From: Armatimonadota bacterium
Lineage (GTDB): Bacteria; Armatimonadota; Fimbriimonadia; Fimbriimonadales; Fimbriimonadaceae
Direction: 5' to 3'
Length of the DNA stretch: 64,000 nucleotides
Assembly: GCA_018268315.1 (NCBI GenBank)
Contig: JAFDWU010000007.1
Location: 1 to 64,000 of the forward strand
The notes below the pieces were generated by a model. That model saw only the letters and a list, made by a program, of their open reading frames with translations, had not been told where the DNA came from and did no database searches. Positions 53,745-61,908 of the stretch are shown piece by piece. How positions within the stretch are numbered: position 1 is the stretch's first letter; each line of letters starts with the position of its first letter. Position numbers and translations under genes: made by a program.

Positions 53745-54692
53745 GTGCGAATCCTCAAGCCGTTAGCCCAAAGGCTGCTTTATGGATTGCTGAGCTTGCT
53801 TCTGGTCTCGGTAGTCACTTTCTGGGCGAGCGAGCAGATTGGGGACGTTGCGGTTATCCTTGCCGGCGAGAAGGCCTCGCCAGAAACCGTCGTTCGAATT
53901 CGCCATAGCCTGGGCCTGGATCAGCCTGCCCCTGTTCGCTACGGGCGGTACCTGAACAACGCCGTGCATGGCGACTTCGGAATGAGCTTCCACGGCACTC
54001 ATGAGCCGGTGAAGGACATCATCGCGCGCGACTTGCCAATGACCGCCCGCATCGCCTTCATGGCCATCCTGCTTTCGGCTATCGTGGGCATCTTCCTCGG
54101 CACAGTGGCAGGCGTCTATCAGAACCGATTTCAGGATCGCGCGGTGCTCATTGTCTCGACGCTGGGGGTAACCCTGCCTAATTTTGTGCTCGCGCCGTTC
54201 TTGGTCTACTTCTTCTGCCTGAAAATGGACCGTCTTCCGCAGACATGGGAGCAGAACCGGGTCGCCGCGGATTACATGTATCTTATTCTGCCGGTGGTGG
54301 TGCTTTCCGCCCGCCCGGCGGCGTTGCTTACGCGGCTTACGCGCGCCAGCTTCATCGATACCATGCAGCAGGAGTACATCCGCCTCGCTATCGCAAAGGG
54401 AGTGCCGCGCATGCGCCTCATAGTGCGCCATGCCCTGCGCAACGCGATTTTGCCGGTAGTGACCGCTATCGGAACCAGCTTTGGGTTCTTGCTCACCGGC
54501 TCGTTCGTGGTTGAGAACTTCTTTGGGCTGCCGGGGCTAGGGAAGGAGACCATCGAGGCGATCTCCAAGCGTGATGTGATGGTGGTGCAGGCTTGCGTGT
54601 TCGTCACGGGGGCCATGTTCATCGTGGTGAACCTGATCGTCGACATTTTGCTCCCCATCTTGGACCCCCGCATTCGGGAGGCGCAGATTTGA
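53745..54692 (+). CDS. Peptide/nickel ABC transporter permease (DppB/OppB type)
   Basis: A 315-residue membrane protein with six helices. RILKPLAQRLLYGLLSLLLVSVVTFWA starts the protein. PVRYGRYLNNAVHGDFGMSF is the periplasmic OppB motif. The EAA loop KGVPRMRLIVRHALRNAILPVV contacts the ATPase, followed by SFVVENFFGLPGLG. It pairs with the DppC-type gene, sharing a TTGA overlap. ATPase and binding-protein genes are not adjacent. Confidence 0.93.
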   Translation: MRILKPLAQRLLYGLLSLLLVSVVTFWASEQIGDVAVILAGEKASPETVVRIRHSLGLDQPAPVRYGRYLNNAVHGDFGMSFHGTHEPVKDIIARDLPMTARIAFMAILLSAIVGIFLGTVAGVYQNRFQDRAVLIVSTLGVTLPNFVLAPFLVYFFCLKMDRLPQTWEQNRVAADYMYLILPVVVLSARPAALLTRLTRASFIDTMQQEYIRLAIAKGVPRMRLIVRHALRNAILPVVTAIGTSFGFLLTGSFVVENFFGLPGLGKETIEAISKRDVMVVQACVFVTGAMFIVVNLIVDILLPILDPRIREAQI

Positions 54693-55501
54693 GGCAGCGC
54701 CTGCGTAAAGACCCGCTGCTGCTTGGCGGAATGGTGTTCCTCGTTTTGCTTGTGCTCTTCGCCGTTTTCGGCCCTCACCTGAGGCACGATCCGTTCTTGC
54801 AGAACGGCGGCACCCATTTGCCGCCCGGCGGCGATTATTGGCTTGGAACTGACACGGTGGGCCGAGACACCTTCTCCCGCCTTGCCTACGGCGCACGGCT
54901 CTCGCTTTATATCGGCCTCGTTGTGCAATCCATCAGCCTCGGTGTGGGCATCCTGATGGGCGTGCTGGGCACTTTCTCGCCGAGATGGCTTGGCTCGCTG
55001 ATTATGCGGTTTACGGACGTGATGTTCGCTTTCCCGGACATCCTGCTTGCCATCCTCATCATCACGGTGGTTGGCATGGGGGTTAAGCCTGTCATCGTCG
55101 CCCTCAGTATTACGGCTTGGCCGGCAATCGCAAGGCTTGTAAAGACTCAGCTCGCAACCTTGAAGGATAGGGAATTCGTGGTGGCGGCGCGGGCCTCCGG
55201 CGCATCGACCGCATATCTGGTCTTCAAGCACGTTCTGCCCCAGCTGTGGGGCATTTTGATGGCGGTCACGATGGTGGAGCTGGCGGGCACGATCCTTTCC
55301 GAAAGCACTCTCAGCTTCCTCGGCATTGGGATCCAGGCGCCCGACCCCAGTTGGGGCAGCATGATCCAATCCGCGCGCATGCAAATGAACTCCTATCCGA
55401 TGGAGCTTTTGTATCCTTGTGTGATCCTTTCGCTGACTATCTTTGCGCTAAATTTCGTCGGTGATGGCTTGCGGGCGGCGCTAGATCCGAAATCAAGCTG
55501 A
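54689..55501 (+). CDS. Peptide/nickel ABC transporter permease (DppC/OppC type)
   Basis: A 270-residue partner of the DppB-type permease. It has RKDPLLLGGMVFLVLLVLFAVFGPHL, then the OppC signature HLPPGGDYWLGTDTVGRDTFSRLAYGAR. The EAA loop RASGASTAYLVFKHVLPQLWG and the STLSFLGIGIQAPDPSWGSM motif follow. I start at the TTG at 54689 that overlaps the dppB-type stop (TTGA); the open frame upstream of that lies inside the partner gene. No binding protein or ATPase is in view, so the complex must be completed from elsewhere. Confidence 0.92.
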   Translation: MRQRLRKDPLLLGGMVFLVLLVLFAVFGPHLRHDPFLQNGGTHLPPGGDYWLGTDTVGRDTFSRLAYGARLSLYIGLVVQSISLGVGILMGVLGTFSPRWLGSLIMRFTDVMFAFPDILLAILIITVVGMGVKPVIVALSITAWPAIARLVKTQLATLKDREFVVAARASGASTAYLVFKHVLPQLWGILMAVTMVELAGTILSESTLSFLGIGIQAPDPSWGSMIQSARMQMNSYPMELLYPCVILSLTIFALNFVGDGLRAALDPKSS

Positions 55502-55505
55502 CGTA

Positions 55506-55552
55506 TTAAGAATTTCCTTCGTCCTTTCAGTCGAAACTGGCAAATTTCTTAA
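55506..55552. repeat. Imperfect inverted repeat upstream of purF
   Basis: TTAAGAATTT (55506-55515) and AAATTTCTTAA (55542-55552) are inverted copies with one indel, located between the permease stop and the purF promoter. It could be an operator or a weak 3' hairpin. Confidence 0.3.
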
Positions 55553-55576
55553 CTCTCATCCCATGACAAAAACCGA

Positions 55577-55582
55577 TATACT
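55577..55582 (+). promoter_or_regulatory. -10 TATACT, leaderless start of purF
   Basis: TATACT ends 6 bases before the purF ATG and only CCCCCT lies between. Transcription would start at the ATG. Confidence 0.55.
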
Positions 55583-55588
55583 CCCCCT

Positions 55589-57088
55589 ATGACGGACTGG
55601 CAAGCTGAGGACAATCCCAAAGAAGAATGTGGCGTTCTTGGCGTTTACTCGCCAGATGAAGATGCCGCTCGTGTCGCTTTCTTTGGGCTATTCGCCCTTC
55701 AGCACCGCGGCCAGGAGTCTGCTGGCATCGCCGCTAGTGACGGCCACGAGGTGCGAATGCACCGAAAGATGGGCCTCGTCACCAACGTTTTTAACGATGA
55801 GAGCATTCTCACGTCACTGCCGGGCCACCTTGCTATCGGCCACACGCGCTACAGCACCACCGGCGCGAGCGTAAGCCGCAATGCCCAGCCAATTTTCTGC
55901 CAGGACCAGGCCGGCCTTGTCGCCGTCGCCCACAACGGCAACCTCACAAATGCCCAGGAGCTTGCTGAAGAGCTGCAAGAAGCGGGAGAGACCCTAGAGA
56001 GCACCAGCGATAGCGAGCTGCTTGCGCGCATGCTGGTTCGGAATCTGGATAAGGGAATTGAGGAAGCGGTCCGCGTGGTGATGCGCAAGGCATTGGGCGC
56101 TTACAGCGTTACCGTGCTGCTGCCCAACGCGGTGGTTGCGTTCCGCGACCCTTGGGGCGTTCGCCCGCTTACGGTAGGCAAGCTGAACGACAACGGATTC
56201 TTCTTTGCCAGCGAGACTTGCGCGTTCAATGTCGTCGGCGCAGAGCCGACTCACGAGCTTGCACCCGGCGAGATGGCGATTGTCGAGAACGGCGAGATGC
56301 GGATCGTGGTTGGCGTGCCGCCGACCTCGCATAAGATGTGCCTCTTCGAGTTCATCTACTTTGCAAGGCCCGATAGCAAGATGTACGGCGAGCTGCTTTA
56401 CCGAGTGCGCGAGCGGATGGGCGAAATTCTTGCCGAAGAGCACCCGATTGAAGCCGATCTCGTCATTCCCGTTCCCGATAGCGGCGTGCCGGCCGCGCTA
56501 GGCTTTAGCGCCCACAGCGGCATTCCGTACCGCGAGGGCATGATGAAGAGCCGCTACATCCACCGCACCTTCATCCAGCCCGACCAGCGACTGCGCGAGC
56601 TTGGCGTCAGGATGAAGCTCTCGCCGCTTAAAGAGCACTTGAAGGGCAAGAGTATCGTGCTTGTTGATGATTCGATTGTCCGCGGCACCACGACCAAACA
56701 GATCGTCAAGCTGCTGAGAGAGTCTGGGGCAAGAGAAGTGCATGTTCGCATTACCGCGCCTCCGATCCAATTCCCGTGCTTCTACGGCGTGGATATGGCG
56801 ACGAGAGAAGAGCTTGCTTCCGCCAAGATGACGGTCGAGCAGTTGCGAGAGCATCTCGGCGCGAATTCGTTGGGCTTTCTCTCCATTGCGGGTGCTGCCC
56901 GTGCCACCGGCCAGCCACAAGGCAAGTTCTGTTTGGCCTGCTTTAACGGAAAATACGAGATTCCCATTTCGGACCGATCGAAGATTGTCCAGGCAGGGCA
57001 ATCGAAGGACCACGTGGGCAACATGGTTTCATTAACGCAGGCCGATCCGCAGGCGGCTTCAAATCTGGTTGAAGCGTTCGTGATGTAA
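55589..57088 (+). CDS. purF: Amidophosphoribosyltransferase
   Basis: A 499-residue enzyme making 5-phosphoribosylamine from PRPP and glutamine, the first step of purine synthesis. A short propeptide ends in EE before Cys14 (ECGVLGVYS), the N-terminal nucleophile, so maturation by cleavage is expected. The class II glutaminase (HRGQESAGI, GHTRYSTTG, HNGNLTN) is followed by the PRPP site VDDSIVRGTT. Cys in FPCFYGVD and CLACFNG bind the [4Fe-4S] cluster as in the Bacillus type. It stands alone behind a leaderless promoter. Confidence 0.97.
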   Translation: MTDWQAEDNPKEECGVLGVYSPDEDAARVAFFGLFALQHRGQESAGIAASDGHEVRMHRKMGLVTNVFNDESILTSLPGHLAIGHTRYSTTGASVSRNAQPIFCQDQAGLVAVAHNGNLTNAQELAEELQEAGETLESTSDSELLARMLVRNLDKGIEEAVRVVMRKALGAYSVTVLLPNAVVAFRDPWGVRPLTVGKLNDNGFFFASETCAFNVVGAEPTHELAPGEMAIVENGEMRIVVGVPPTSHKMCLFEFIYFARPDSKMYGELLYRVRERMGEILAEEHPIEADLVIPVPDSGVPAALGFSAHSGIPYREGMMKSRYIHRTFIQPDQRLRELGVRMKLSPLKEHLKGKSIVLVDDSIVRGTTTKQIVKLLRESGAREVHVRITAPPIQFPCFYGVDMATREELASAKMTVEQLREHLGANSLGFLSIAGAARATGQPQGKFCLACFNGKYEIPISDRSKIVQAGQSKDHVGNMVSLTQADPQAASNLVEAFVM

Positions 57089-57107
57089 ATTCATCAATCC
57101 GATTGGA

Positions 57108-57124
57108 TATTTTTCGCGAAAATA
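57108..57124. promoter_or_regulatory. AT-rich palindrome upstream of the EAL gene
   Basis: TATTTTTCGCGAAAATA is an almost perfect palindrome centred on TCGCG, 37 bases before the EAL start and 20 bases after the purF stop. It has the look of an operator for a dimeric repressor; the regulator is unknown. Confidence 0.35.
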
Positions 57125-57161
57125 CCTGCTGATCTGATCGTATTTAGCCGAGTAACTTGGT

Positions 57162-58280
57162 ATGCAACCCGAGTCTTGGCTTGGTTTTACGACCAGCCGG
57201 TGTAACTCTTGTAGCGAGAAAGCCTCGTGCAATTATGAGCACGCGGTTCTCATTTTGGGAACATCCAACGCTGCAATCCGAGACACGGTGGGCAAGGTCT
57301 TACAGACTAACCAGGTCAACTTCGATTTCGCAAGGCACGGATTCTTCCGCATCGCATCCTGCCATCACCCTTCCGCAAGCATCTTCAATATGCTATCAGG
57401 CGCAATGTCGGCAAACGACCTTGATGAGCTTAAGGGAATCATCGCCAAGGGAGATGCAGAACTGGGCCCTTCCGATGTGCTTCGGATGGTTCCGGTGCTT
57501 CACCTGATGCACGAAGAGGAAAGCTCCTGGCTGAAGGCCCTTATTCGCGAAGAACGGTTGCTGACCGCTTTCCAACCCATATTTGATTTGAAGTCTGGAC
57601 GCGTGTTCGCGCACGAATGCCTTATGCGAGGCAAGATGCCTGATGGCGCGATCGTGGCGCCGGCTAAGATGATTCCGCTTGCCCGCAAGGCGAACCTCAT
57701 GCACTTTCTGGACCGCCTCGCTCAGATGACGGCATTCCGAAGCGCGGTGAAGGAAGGAGTCAAGAGCCACCTGTTTGTAAACTTCAACCCAAGCACCGTA
57801 CTTGGACCGAATTCGATTTCTGCTTTGCTGGACCATCTGCTGGAAACGAATATCAGTCCGCAGCAAGTAGTTTTCGAAGTCACCGAATCTGAGGAAGTGG
57901 CGGACGTCCACAACCTCATCCACATCATGTCCTACTACCAGGAGGCAGGTTTCAAGATTGCGTTGGATGACCTCGGCTCTGGTTACAACGGCTTGAATTT
58001 GCTATCGAACCTGCGACCCGACTTTGTGAAGTTGGACGCGGGCTTGATTCGCCAGGTAGACATGGATCCGTTCCGCCAGACGATCGCCTCGCAGATGCTC
58101 TCGCTTGCTCGCAAGCTGAATATCCGAACGGTTATCGAGGGCATTGAGACGGAAGGCGAGCTCGCCTGGGTTATGGCTCAGGGTGCGGATTACGGTCAGG
58201 GCTATCTGCTCGGCCGCCCGGACTTCAAGAAATACCCGGAAGACCAGGTTCATCCGTTCATCCAGCCCGCTGCCGCTTAA
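57162..58280 (+). CDS. EAL-domain c-di-GMP phosphodiesterase-like protein
   Basis: A 372-residue protein. The N-terminal 110 residues carry a Cys cluster ([10 protein letters not shown]) that may bind metal and a domain I cannot name. The EAL domain (about 125-365) has HECLMRG in place of the EAL triplet context (Glu kept), [34 protein letters not shown] and QGYLLGRP. The catalytic Glu, Asp pair and Lys appear present, so it probably degrades c-di-GMP. It overlaps sucD convergently by 4 bases. The PilZ protein at 59823 is a possible partner in signalling. Confidence 0.88.
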   Translation: MQPESWLGFTTSRCNSCSEKASCNYEHAVLILGTSNAAIRDTVGKVLQTNQVNFDFARHGFFRIASCHHPSASIFNMLSGAMSANDLDELKGIIAKGDAELGPSDVLRMVPVLHLMHEEESSWLKALIREERLLTAFQPIFDLKSGRVFAHECLMRGKMPDGAIVAPAKMIPLARKANLMHFLDRLAQMTAFRSAVKEGVKSHLFVNFNPSTVLGPNSISALLDHLLETNISPQQVVFEVTESEEVADVHNLIHIMSYYQEAGFKIALDDLGSGYNGLNLLSNLRPDFVKLDAGLIRQVDMDPFRQTIASQMLSLARKLNIRTVIEGIETEGELAWVMAQGADYGQGYLLGRPDFKKYPEDQVHPFIQPAAA

Positions 58281-59164
58281 ACCGCTGCGCCGATCTTCTG
58301 TAGCGCCTGCTTAACGAGGCCCGCCATTTCGCTGGTCTTATCCGCGACGACTGCTCCTGCGCGCTGCAAGGAATCCACCTTTGATTGCGGAGTGCCCGTG
58401 TTGCCGCTGATGATCGCGCCTGCGTGACCCATGCGCTTGCCAGGAGGCGCGGTGCGCCCAGAGATAAAGGCAACCACCGGCTTGGACATCGTGGCGATGT
58501 ACTCCGCGGCAATCTCTTCGTCGCTGCCGCCAATTTCACCCACCATGACGACTGCCTTGGTCCTGGGGTCGGCTTCGAACATCTTCATCACGTCGATGAA
58601 CCGGGTGCCGATGATCGGATCGCCGCCGATGCCGACGCAGGTGCTTTGCCCGAGACCCGCGCGGGTGAGTTCCCAAACGATCTCATAGGTAAGGGTCCCG
58701 CTGCGGCTAACCATGCCGACCTCGCCGGGAGTGAAAATGTGGCCGGGCATAATGCCCATCTTGCATTCGCCAGGGGTGATGATTCCTGCGCAGTTTCCGC
58801 CCAGCAATCGGGTTTTGCCGTTAGCTTTTAACCGGTTCACTACGCGGATCATGTCGCTGACCGCGATGCCTTCCGTGATCAGGGTCACGAAGGGAATACC
58901 GGCGGCTTCCGCCTCAAGCACCGCATCAGCGGCGAAGGGGCCGGGGACAAAGACAAGACTTGCGTTAGCGCCAGTTTTATCCACTGCTTCTTGTACAGAA
59001 TCGAAAACCGGAACGCCGTCAAAATCGGTTCCGCCTTTGCCGGGGGTTACGCCTGCCACCACGTTCGTGCCGTATTCAATCATTTGGCGCGTGTGGAAGC
59101 CGCCTTCGCGGCCGGTAATGCCGGAAACCAATACCCGGGTGTCTCGGTTGACTAGGATGGACAT
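58277..59164 (-). CDS. sucD: Succinyl-CoA ligase alpha subunit
   Basis: A 295-residue subunit of the TCA-cycle enzyme that makes succinate and a nucleoside triphosphate from succinyl-CoA. The CoA-binding Rossmann part [20 protein letters not shown] is followed by [19 protein letters not shown] and the phospho-His loop [10 protein letters not shown]. It is full length. The beta subunit gene sucC is not adjacent. TATCAT lies 9 bases before the ATG. Confidence 0.97.
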   Translation of the reverse strand: MSILVNRDTRVLVSGITGREGGFHTRQMIEYGTNVVAGVTPGKGGTDFDGVPVFDSVQEAVDKTGANASLVFVPGPFAADAVLEAEAAGIPFVTLITEGIAVSDMIRVVNRLKANGKTRLLGGNCAGIITPGECKMGIMPGHIFTPGEVGMVSRSGTLTYEIVWELTRAGLGQSTCVGIGGDPIIGTRFIDVMKMFEADPRTKAVVMVGEIGGSDEEIAAEYIATMSKPVVAFISGRTAPPGKRMGHAGAIISGNTGTPQSKVDSLQRAGAVVADKTSEMAGLVKQALQKIGAAV

Positions 59165-59173
59165 CGAGTGTAA

Positions 59174-59179
59174 ATGATA
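59174..59179 (-). promoter_or_regulatory. -10-like TATCAT, leaderless start of sucD
   Basis: TATCAT on the minus strand ends 9 bases before the sucD ATG. Confidence 0.45.
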
Positions 59180-59272
59180 CTTCGTTTTCCCCTTTTCAGC
59201 TTGGCGGAGTCAGAGACGGGGCAGTGGTCCCAAAAACTCAAAATTCCCGATTCGAAATGGGCCTAATCGTGG

Positions 59273-59278
59273 TAAGTT
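59273..59278 (+). promoter_or_regulatory. Extended -10-like TGGTAAGTT of the riboswitch transcript
   Basis: TAAGTT preceded by TG (59270-59278) lies just before the aptamer, giving a start near 59285. No clear -35 is seen. Confidence 0.3.
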
Positions 59279-59284
59279 ATTTAT

Positions 59285-59428
59285 GTGGCTGCAAAGCCAA
59301 CCGTTTAATTCGCTGAGAGGCGAAACGGGGGACCCGTACCATCGGGGTGAATGAATCGGAACGATCGATTCTAGGGTAGCTCTTGGCCCGAACCCGACAG
59401 CTAACCCCGTCGACGAGCAGAGTCAACT
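59285..59428 (+). ncRNA. ydaO-yuaA type c-di-AMP riboswitch aptamer
   Basis: The conserved ydaO-yuaA core blocks occur in order: CGCTGAGAGGCG (59311-59322), GGGGGACCC (59327-59335), GGGGTGAAT (59344-59352), AGGGTAGCTCTT (59373-59384), and CCGAACCCGACAGCTAACC (59388-59406). These match the family consensus closely. This RNA binds c-di-AMP and usually turns off cell-wall or potassium genes. A GTCTTCA-CTTGT-TGAAGAC hairpin (59436-59454) follows. The boundaries are approximate. No recognisable target gene follows on this strand. Confidence 0.88.
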
Positions 59429-59626
59429 TGGCCTGGTCTTCACTTGTTGAAGACACGGCGGATGTGGGACGACGTTGTCATAATCGCATCCGCACAAGGT
59501 TGCTGGCTTCGCGTTTTGCGGTCGCAGAGGCGAAAAGCGCTTCTGAAGCGGACTTAGGGCTGGCAACGTTGCTTAGCTCCCGTGGAGGAATCGTTCTAGC
59601 CAACTGTTAGCACCTCCTGTTGAGCT
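59429..59626 (+). other. Transcript between the c-di-AMP riboswitch and its terminator
   Basis: About 200 bases hold no convincing gene. One frame open from 59464 (GTG) to 59610 would encode 48 residues ending GLATLLSSRGGIVLANC; another ATG at 59462 gives about 31 residues. Neither has a Shine-Dalgarno or a recognisable product. GGAGG (59584-59588) can pair with CCTCC (59613-59617). It may be a very small protein gene or a non-coding RNA. Confidence 0.4.
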
Positions 59627-59651
59627 AGGCCCCTCGAAAGAGGGGCCTTTT
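59627..59651 (+). terminator. Strong intrinsic terminator of the riboswitch transcript
   Basis: A 9-base-pair GC stem (59627-59635 with 59640-59648) with a GAAA loop is followed by TTTT. Confidence 0.9.
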
Positions 59652-59655
59652 AAGT

Positions 59656-59816
59656 TTAGCCTGGGCCCTTTGGCCTACTTTTCCGTAACCGGAACCTGGC
59701 TGAATGCGTCGGTGTTACTAAAGGTAGCAACTCCTCCTACCCCAAAAGGGAATCTGATCCCCTGATTCCCAGCGAGGCCGACTCACTCCCCCGGGTCGGT
59801 CTCTTTCTTTTTGTTT
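59656..59816 (+). ncRNA. Candidate structured small RNA
   Basis: The 160 bases between two strong terminators have no open frame of note. They fold into GGTAG/CTACC (about 59723-59741), a perfect GGGAATC-N9-GATTCCC (59748-59770) and the terminal stem. No promoter is certain, so it may be a primary sRNA or a read-through tail. I do not recognise a known RNA family. Confidence 0.35.
59774..59816 (+). terminator. Intrinsic terminator with long T tract
   Basis: GAGGCCGAC (59774-59782) pairs with GTCGGTCTC (59795-59803), including one G-U pair, and is followed by TTTCTTTTTGTTTT. It stops plus-strand transcription just before the convergent PilZ gene. Confidence 0.85.
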
Positions 59817-59822
59817 TGGTGG

Positions 59823-60446
59823 TTACTTTGCTGCGGCGATGAATCGTTCTTTAAGCAGCGCGGGATGCAGCGCTTCTTCAAAAATCAGCCGCGCCTCGGG
59901 GCCTTGGTTCCCGACGTTGATATCCTTAACCCACGCCATCAAATCAAGGTCGCCGTCGATGCGAAGGCAAACGCGGTCGCCCTTGCTTGGCAAGCGGAAG
60001 ACCTTTACCCGCGCGCCGTGGCGGCTGATGTCCTTCAGTACAGCAGGTTCGCCTTCGAGCTTCGCGGGCAGGTGGTCCAGATTGAAAATGCGCTCCGACT
60101 GTCGGCGCTCCCGAGCGTGAAGCTGGGAAGGCGCAGCGATGATAACTTCGCCTTCATCCAGGCTAAGCGCGGCGGTGCGGAAGAGCGCGGTGCCGCGGGG
60201 AAGCGAGACCTCGGCGATCATCGATTCGCCTGCCGTCAGCGAGGTCTCTTGGTCAAGGAATTCCAGCCGCCACCGATTACCACCCATCGCGGAAATGCGA
60301 CACTGGGTGAAGCCGAACCGGTGGCGAAGACGCACGTTCATGCCAACCTTGGGTTTAGGCTGCTGAAGAAACTGCCAAATTTGGGTTACGCAATAAGCGG
60401 CGAGCGCGGCGATTGCGAAGTAAGCCAGTGTTTGCATGAAGTCCAT
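59823..60446 (-). CDS. Membrane-anchored PilZ-domain protein
   Basis: A 207-residue protein with one N-terminal transmembrane helix (TLAYFAIAALAAYCVTQIW). A YcgR-like N domain (about 33-105) precedes a PilZ domain (about 110-200). The c-di-GMP motifs are intact: RRQSER (RxxxR) and DISRHG (DxSxxG). It is therefore a likely c-di-GMP receptor. The ATG lies next to the stop of the TPR gene upstream (ATGAAATG arrangement), so it is the last gene of a three-gene operon. Confidence 0.85.
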   Translation of the reverse strand: MDFMQTLAYFAIAALAAYCVTQIWQFLQQPKPKVGMNVRLRHRFGFTQCRISAMGGNRWRLEFLDQETSLTAGESMIAEVSLPRGTALFRTAALSLDEGEVIIAAPSQLHARERRQSERIFNLDHLPAKLEGEPAVLKDISRHGARVKVFRLPSKGDRVCLRIDGDLDLMAWVKDINVGNQGPEARLIFEEALHPALLKERFIAAAK

Positions 60447-60447
60447 T

Positions 60448-61905
60448 TCATTTTCCGTTTGGCTTCTCCGGGTCTTCTTTGATCATGTCGAGATGCCGTA
60501 TCGCCTCGTTGAGATCGATGCGCGCGTCGGAGAGGCTGTCCTCATCCTTCGTTTGCAGATAACTCAGCAGAGTCGATACAGATTGAGATAGCAAATTCTG
60601 GGCCAATTCACGGTGGCCGTTGGCAGCCGCCTCAAATTCTCGCTTCTTGAGGACCGCCAGCACCTCTGAAGTGGTGATGAGCTGGGACTGGATTTCCTGC
60701 AGCACACGCGGCGCATCGGGAGTTGCCGGGTTGGCGGTGATCTGCTGCATCATCGCCCGCACATCGCCGGTTAGCTGCTTCAACTTACGGTGTACGGTCT
60801 TGTTGGTAAGGCGCAGAGGCATCGCATTGATGGCATCGCCGGTCAGCCTGGCTTCAAGCTCATCCTTGTGGCCAACAAGCATGCAGGCAAGAATGAAATC
60901 GGAGCGGGTTGAACTGGACCACTCCTTCTCAGGAATCTGGTTCAAGTGGTCAAGGGCTTGGTCGCCTTTCAGCCGCAGGATTGCGGTCTCGGCGAGCGCC
61001 TCAAGCACCAACGGAGACTTCGGCTTGCGTGCAATCGCCTCGTTAAGGTCTTGCTCGGCCCTTTGGGGGTTCCCGCAGGCGACCCACGCTCTGGCGGAAA
61101 TGATGCGCAACGCAATATTGGCGGGATCGACGGTGAGGCCAAGCTGCGCTTGTCTTGCCGCCTCTTGCGGTTGATCCATCTCCAGCAGCCAGTTGGCGAG
61201 CATGGAGCGCCTTTCAAGGTCGAAGGGCTGAGCATCCACGGCTTCCCGTAGCGCCGAGAGCCCTTGGGCCATGCTGCCGCTCTTGTGAAAGGCGTCCACT
61301 CGCTGACGAAGGGCATCGTTGGAGGGAAGGGTTTCTTCCACCGGCGGTTTTGGCTTAGGTTCGGGGTTTGGCTTCACCAACCCAGGCTCGGGTTGAACCG
61401 GCGTTACTGGCGCGGTGCGCGCTTTGGGGAATACGGTGTCCCGAAGCTTCTCGATCCATGTGTTTGCAATCGAGGCAACTTCATCGGATTGCGAGTTCTT
61501 ACCAGCGACCTTGACCGAAACCAGCAGCTTATCGGACCAGATTTGGCGTCCATCGCGAAATAACTTGCCAATCGCAACCGTGGTTGCGCCGCCCTTCGCG
61601 GAAACCGAGAAGACGTAATTCGCTTTGAGCTCGCCCGCGTGAGCCATGACGTATTTCAGGGTCGGTGATTCAGGCGGATCGCTGATCCTGCTGGCCAGCA
61701 GGGCGTCTCGAAAACTGGGGTCGAGGAAGCTCCAACTCATCGCCTCCATCAATCCTGACTTGTTAAGCGCCTCCGCCATGGCATCGGCAACTCTCACGGC
61801 GGCTGCGTTCGGCTTGCCGCCGAAGTCATCGAAGACAATCGCGCGATCCGCCGCAAAGGCGAGTTGGCAGGAGATTAGGAGGAGGCTAGTAGTGGCGAGG
61901 CGCAA
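60448..61905 (-). CDS. Secreted TPR protein
   Basis: A 485-residue protein with a signal peptide (MRLATTSLLLISCQLAFA). An alpha/beta N domain (about 20-155, resembling CsgG/TolB-N-like sensor folds: ADRAIVFDDFGGKPNAAAVRVADAM) and a Pro-rich linker (EPKPKPPVEE) follow. TPR repeats run about 205-350 (for example QPEEAARQAQLGLTVDPANIALRIISARAWVACG-like text), with a C-terminal helical part. It is likely a periplasmic scaffold. It lies between the zinc-ribbon/TPR gene (3-base gap) and the PilZ gene. Confidence 0.75.
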   Translation of the reverse strand: MRLATTSLLLISCQLAFAADRAIVFDDFGGKPNAAAVRVADAMAEALNKSGLMEAMSWSFLDPSFRDALLASRISDPPESPTLKYVMAHAGELKANYVFSVSAKGGATTVAIGKLFRDGRQIWSDKLLVSVKVAGKNSQSDEVASIANTWIEKLRDTVFPKARTAPVTPVQPEPGLVKPNPEPKPKPPVEETLPSNDALRQRVDAFHKSGSMAQGLSALREAVDAQPFDLERRSMLANWLLEMDQPQEAARQAQLGLTVDPANIALRIISARAWVACGNPQRAEQDLNEAIARKPKSPLVLEALAETAILRLKGDQALDHLNQIPEKEWSSSTRSDFILACMLVGHKDELEARLTGDAINAMPLRLTNKTVHRKLKQLTGDVRAMMQQITANPATPDAPRVLQEIQSQLITTSEVLAVLKKREFEAAANGHRELAQNLLSQSVSTLLSYLQTKDEDSLSDARIDLNEAIRHLDMIKEDPEKPNGK

Positions 61906-61908
61906 GAA

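Noticed and set aside
54593-54688. N-terminal extension of the DppC-type permease
   Set aside because: The extra residues are the DppB-type gene read in another frame; the membrane protein begins at the TTG overlapping the upstream stop.
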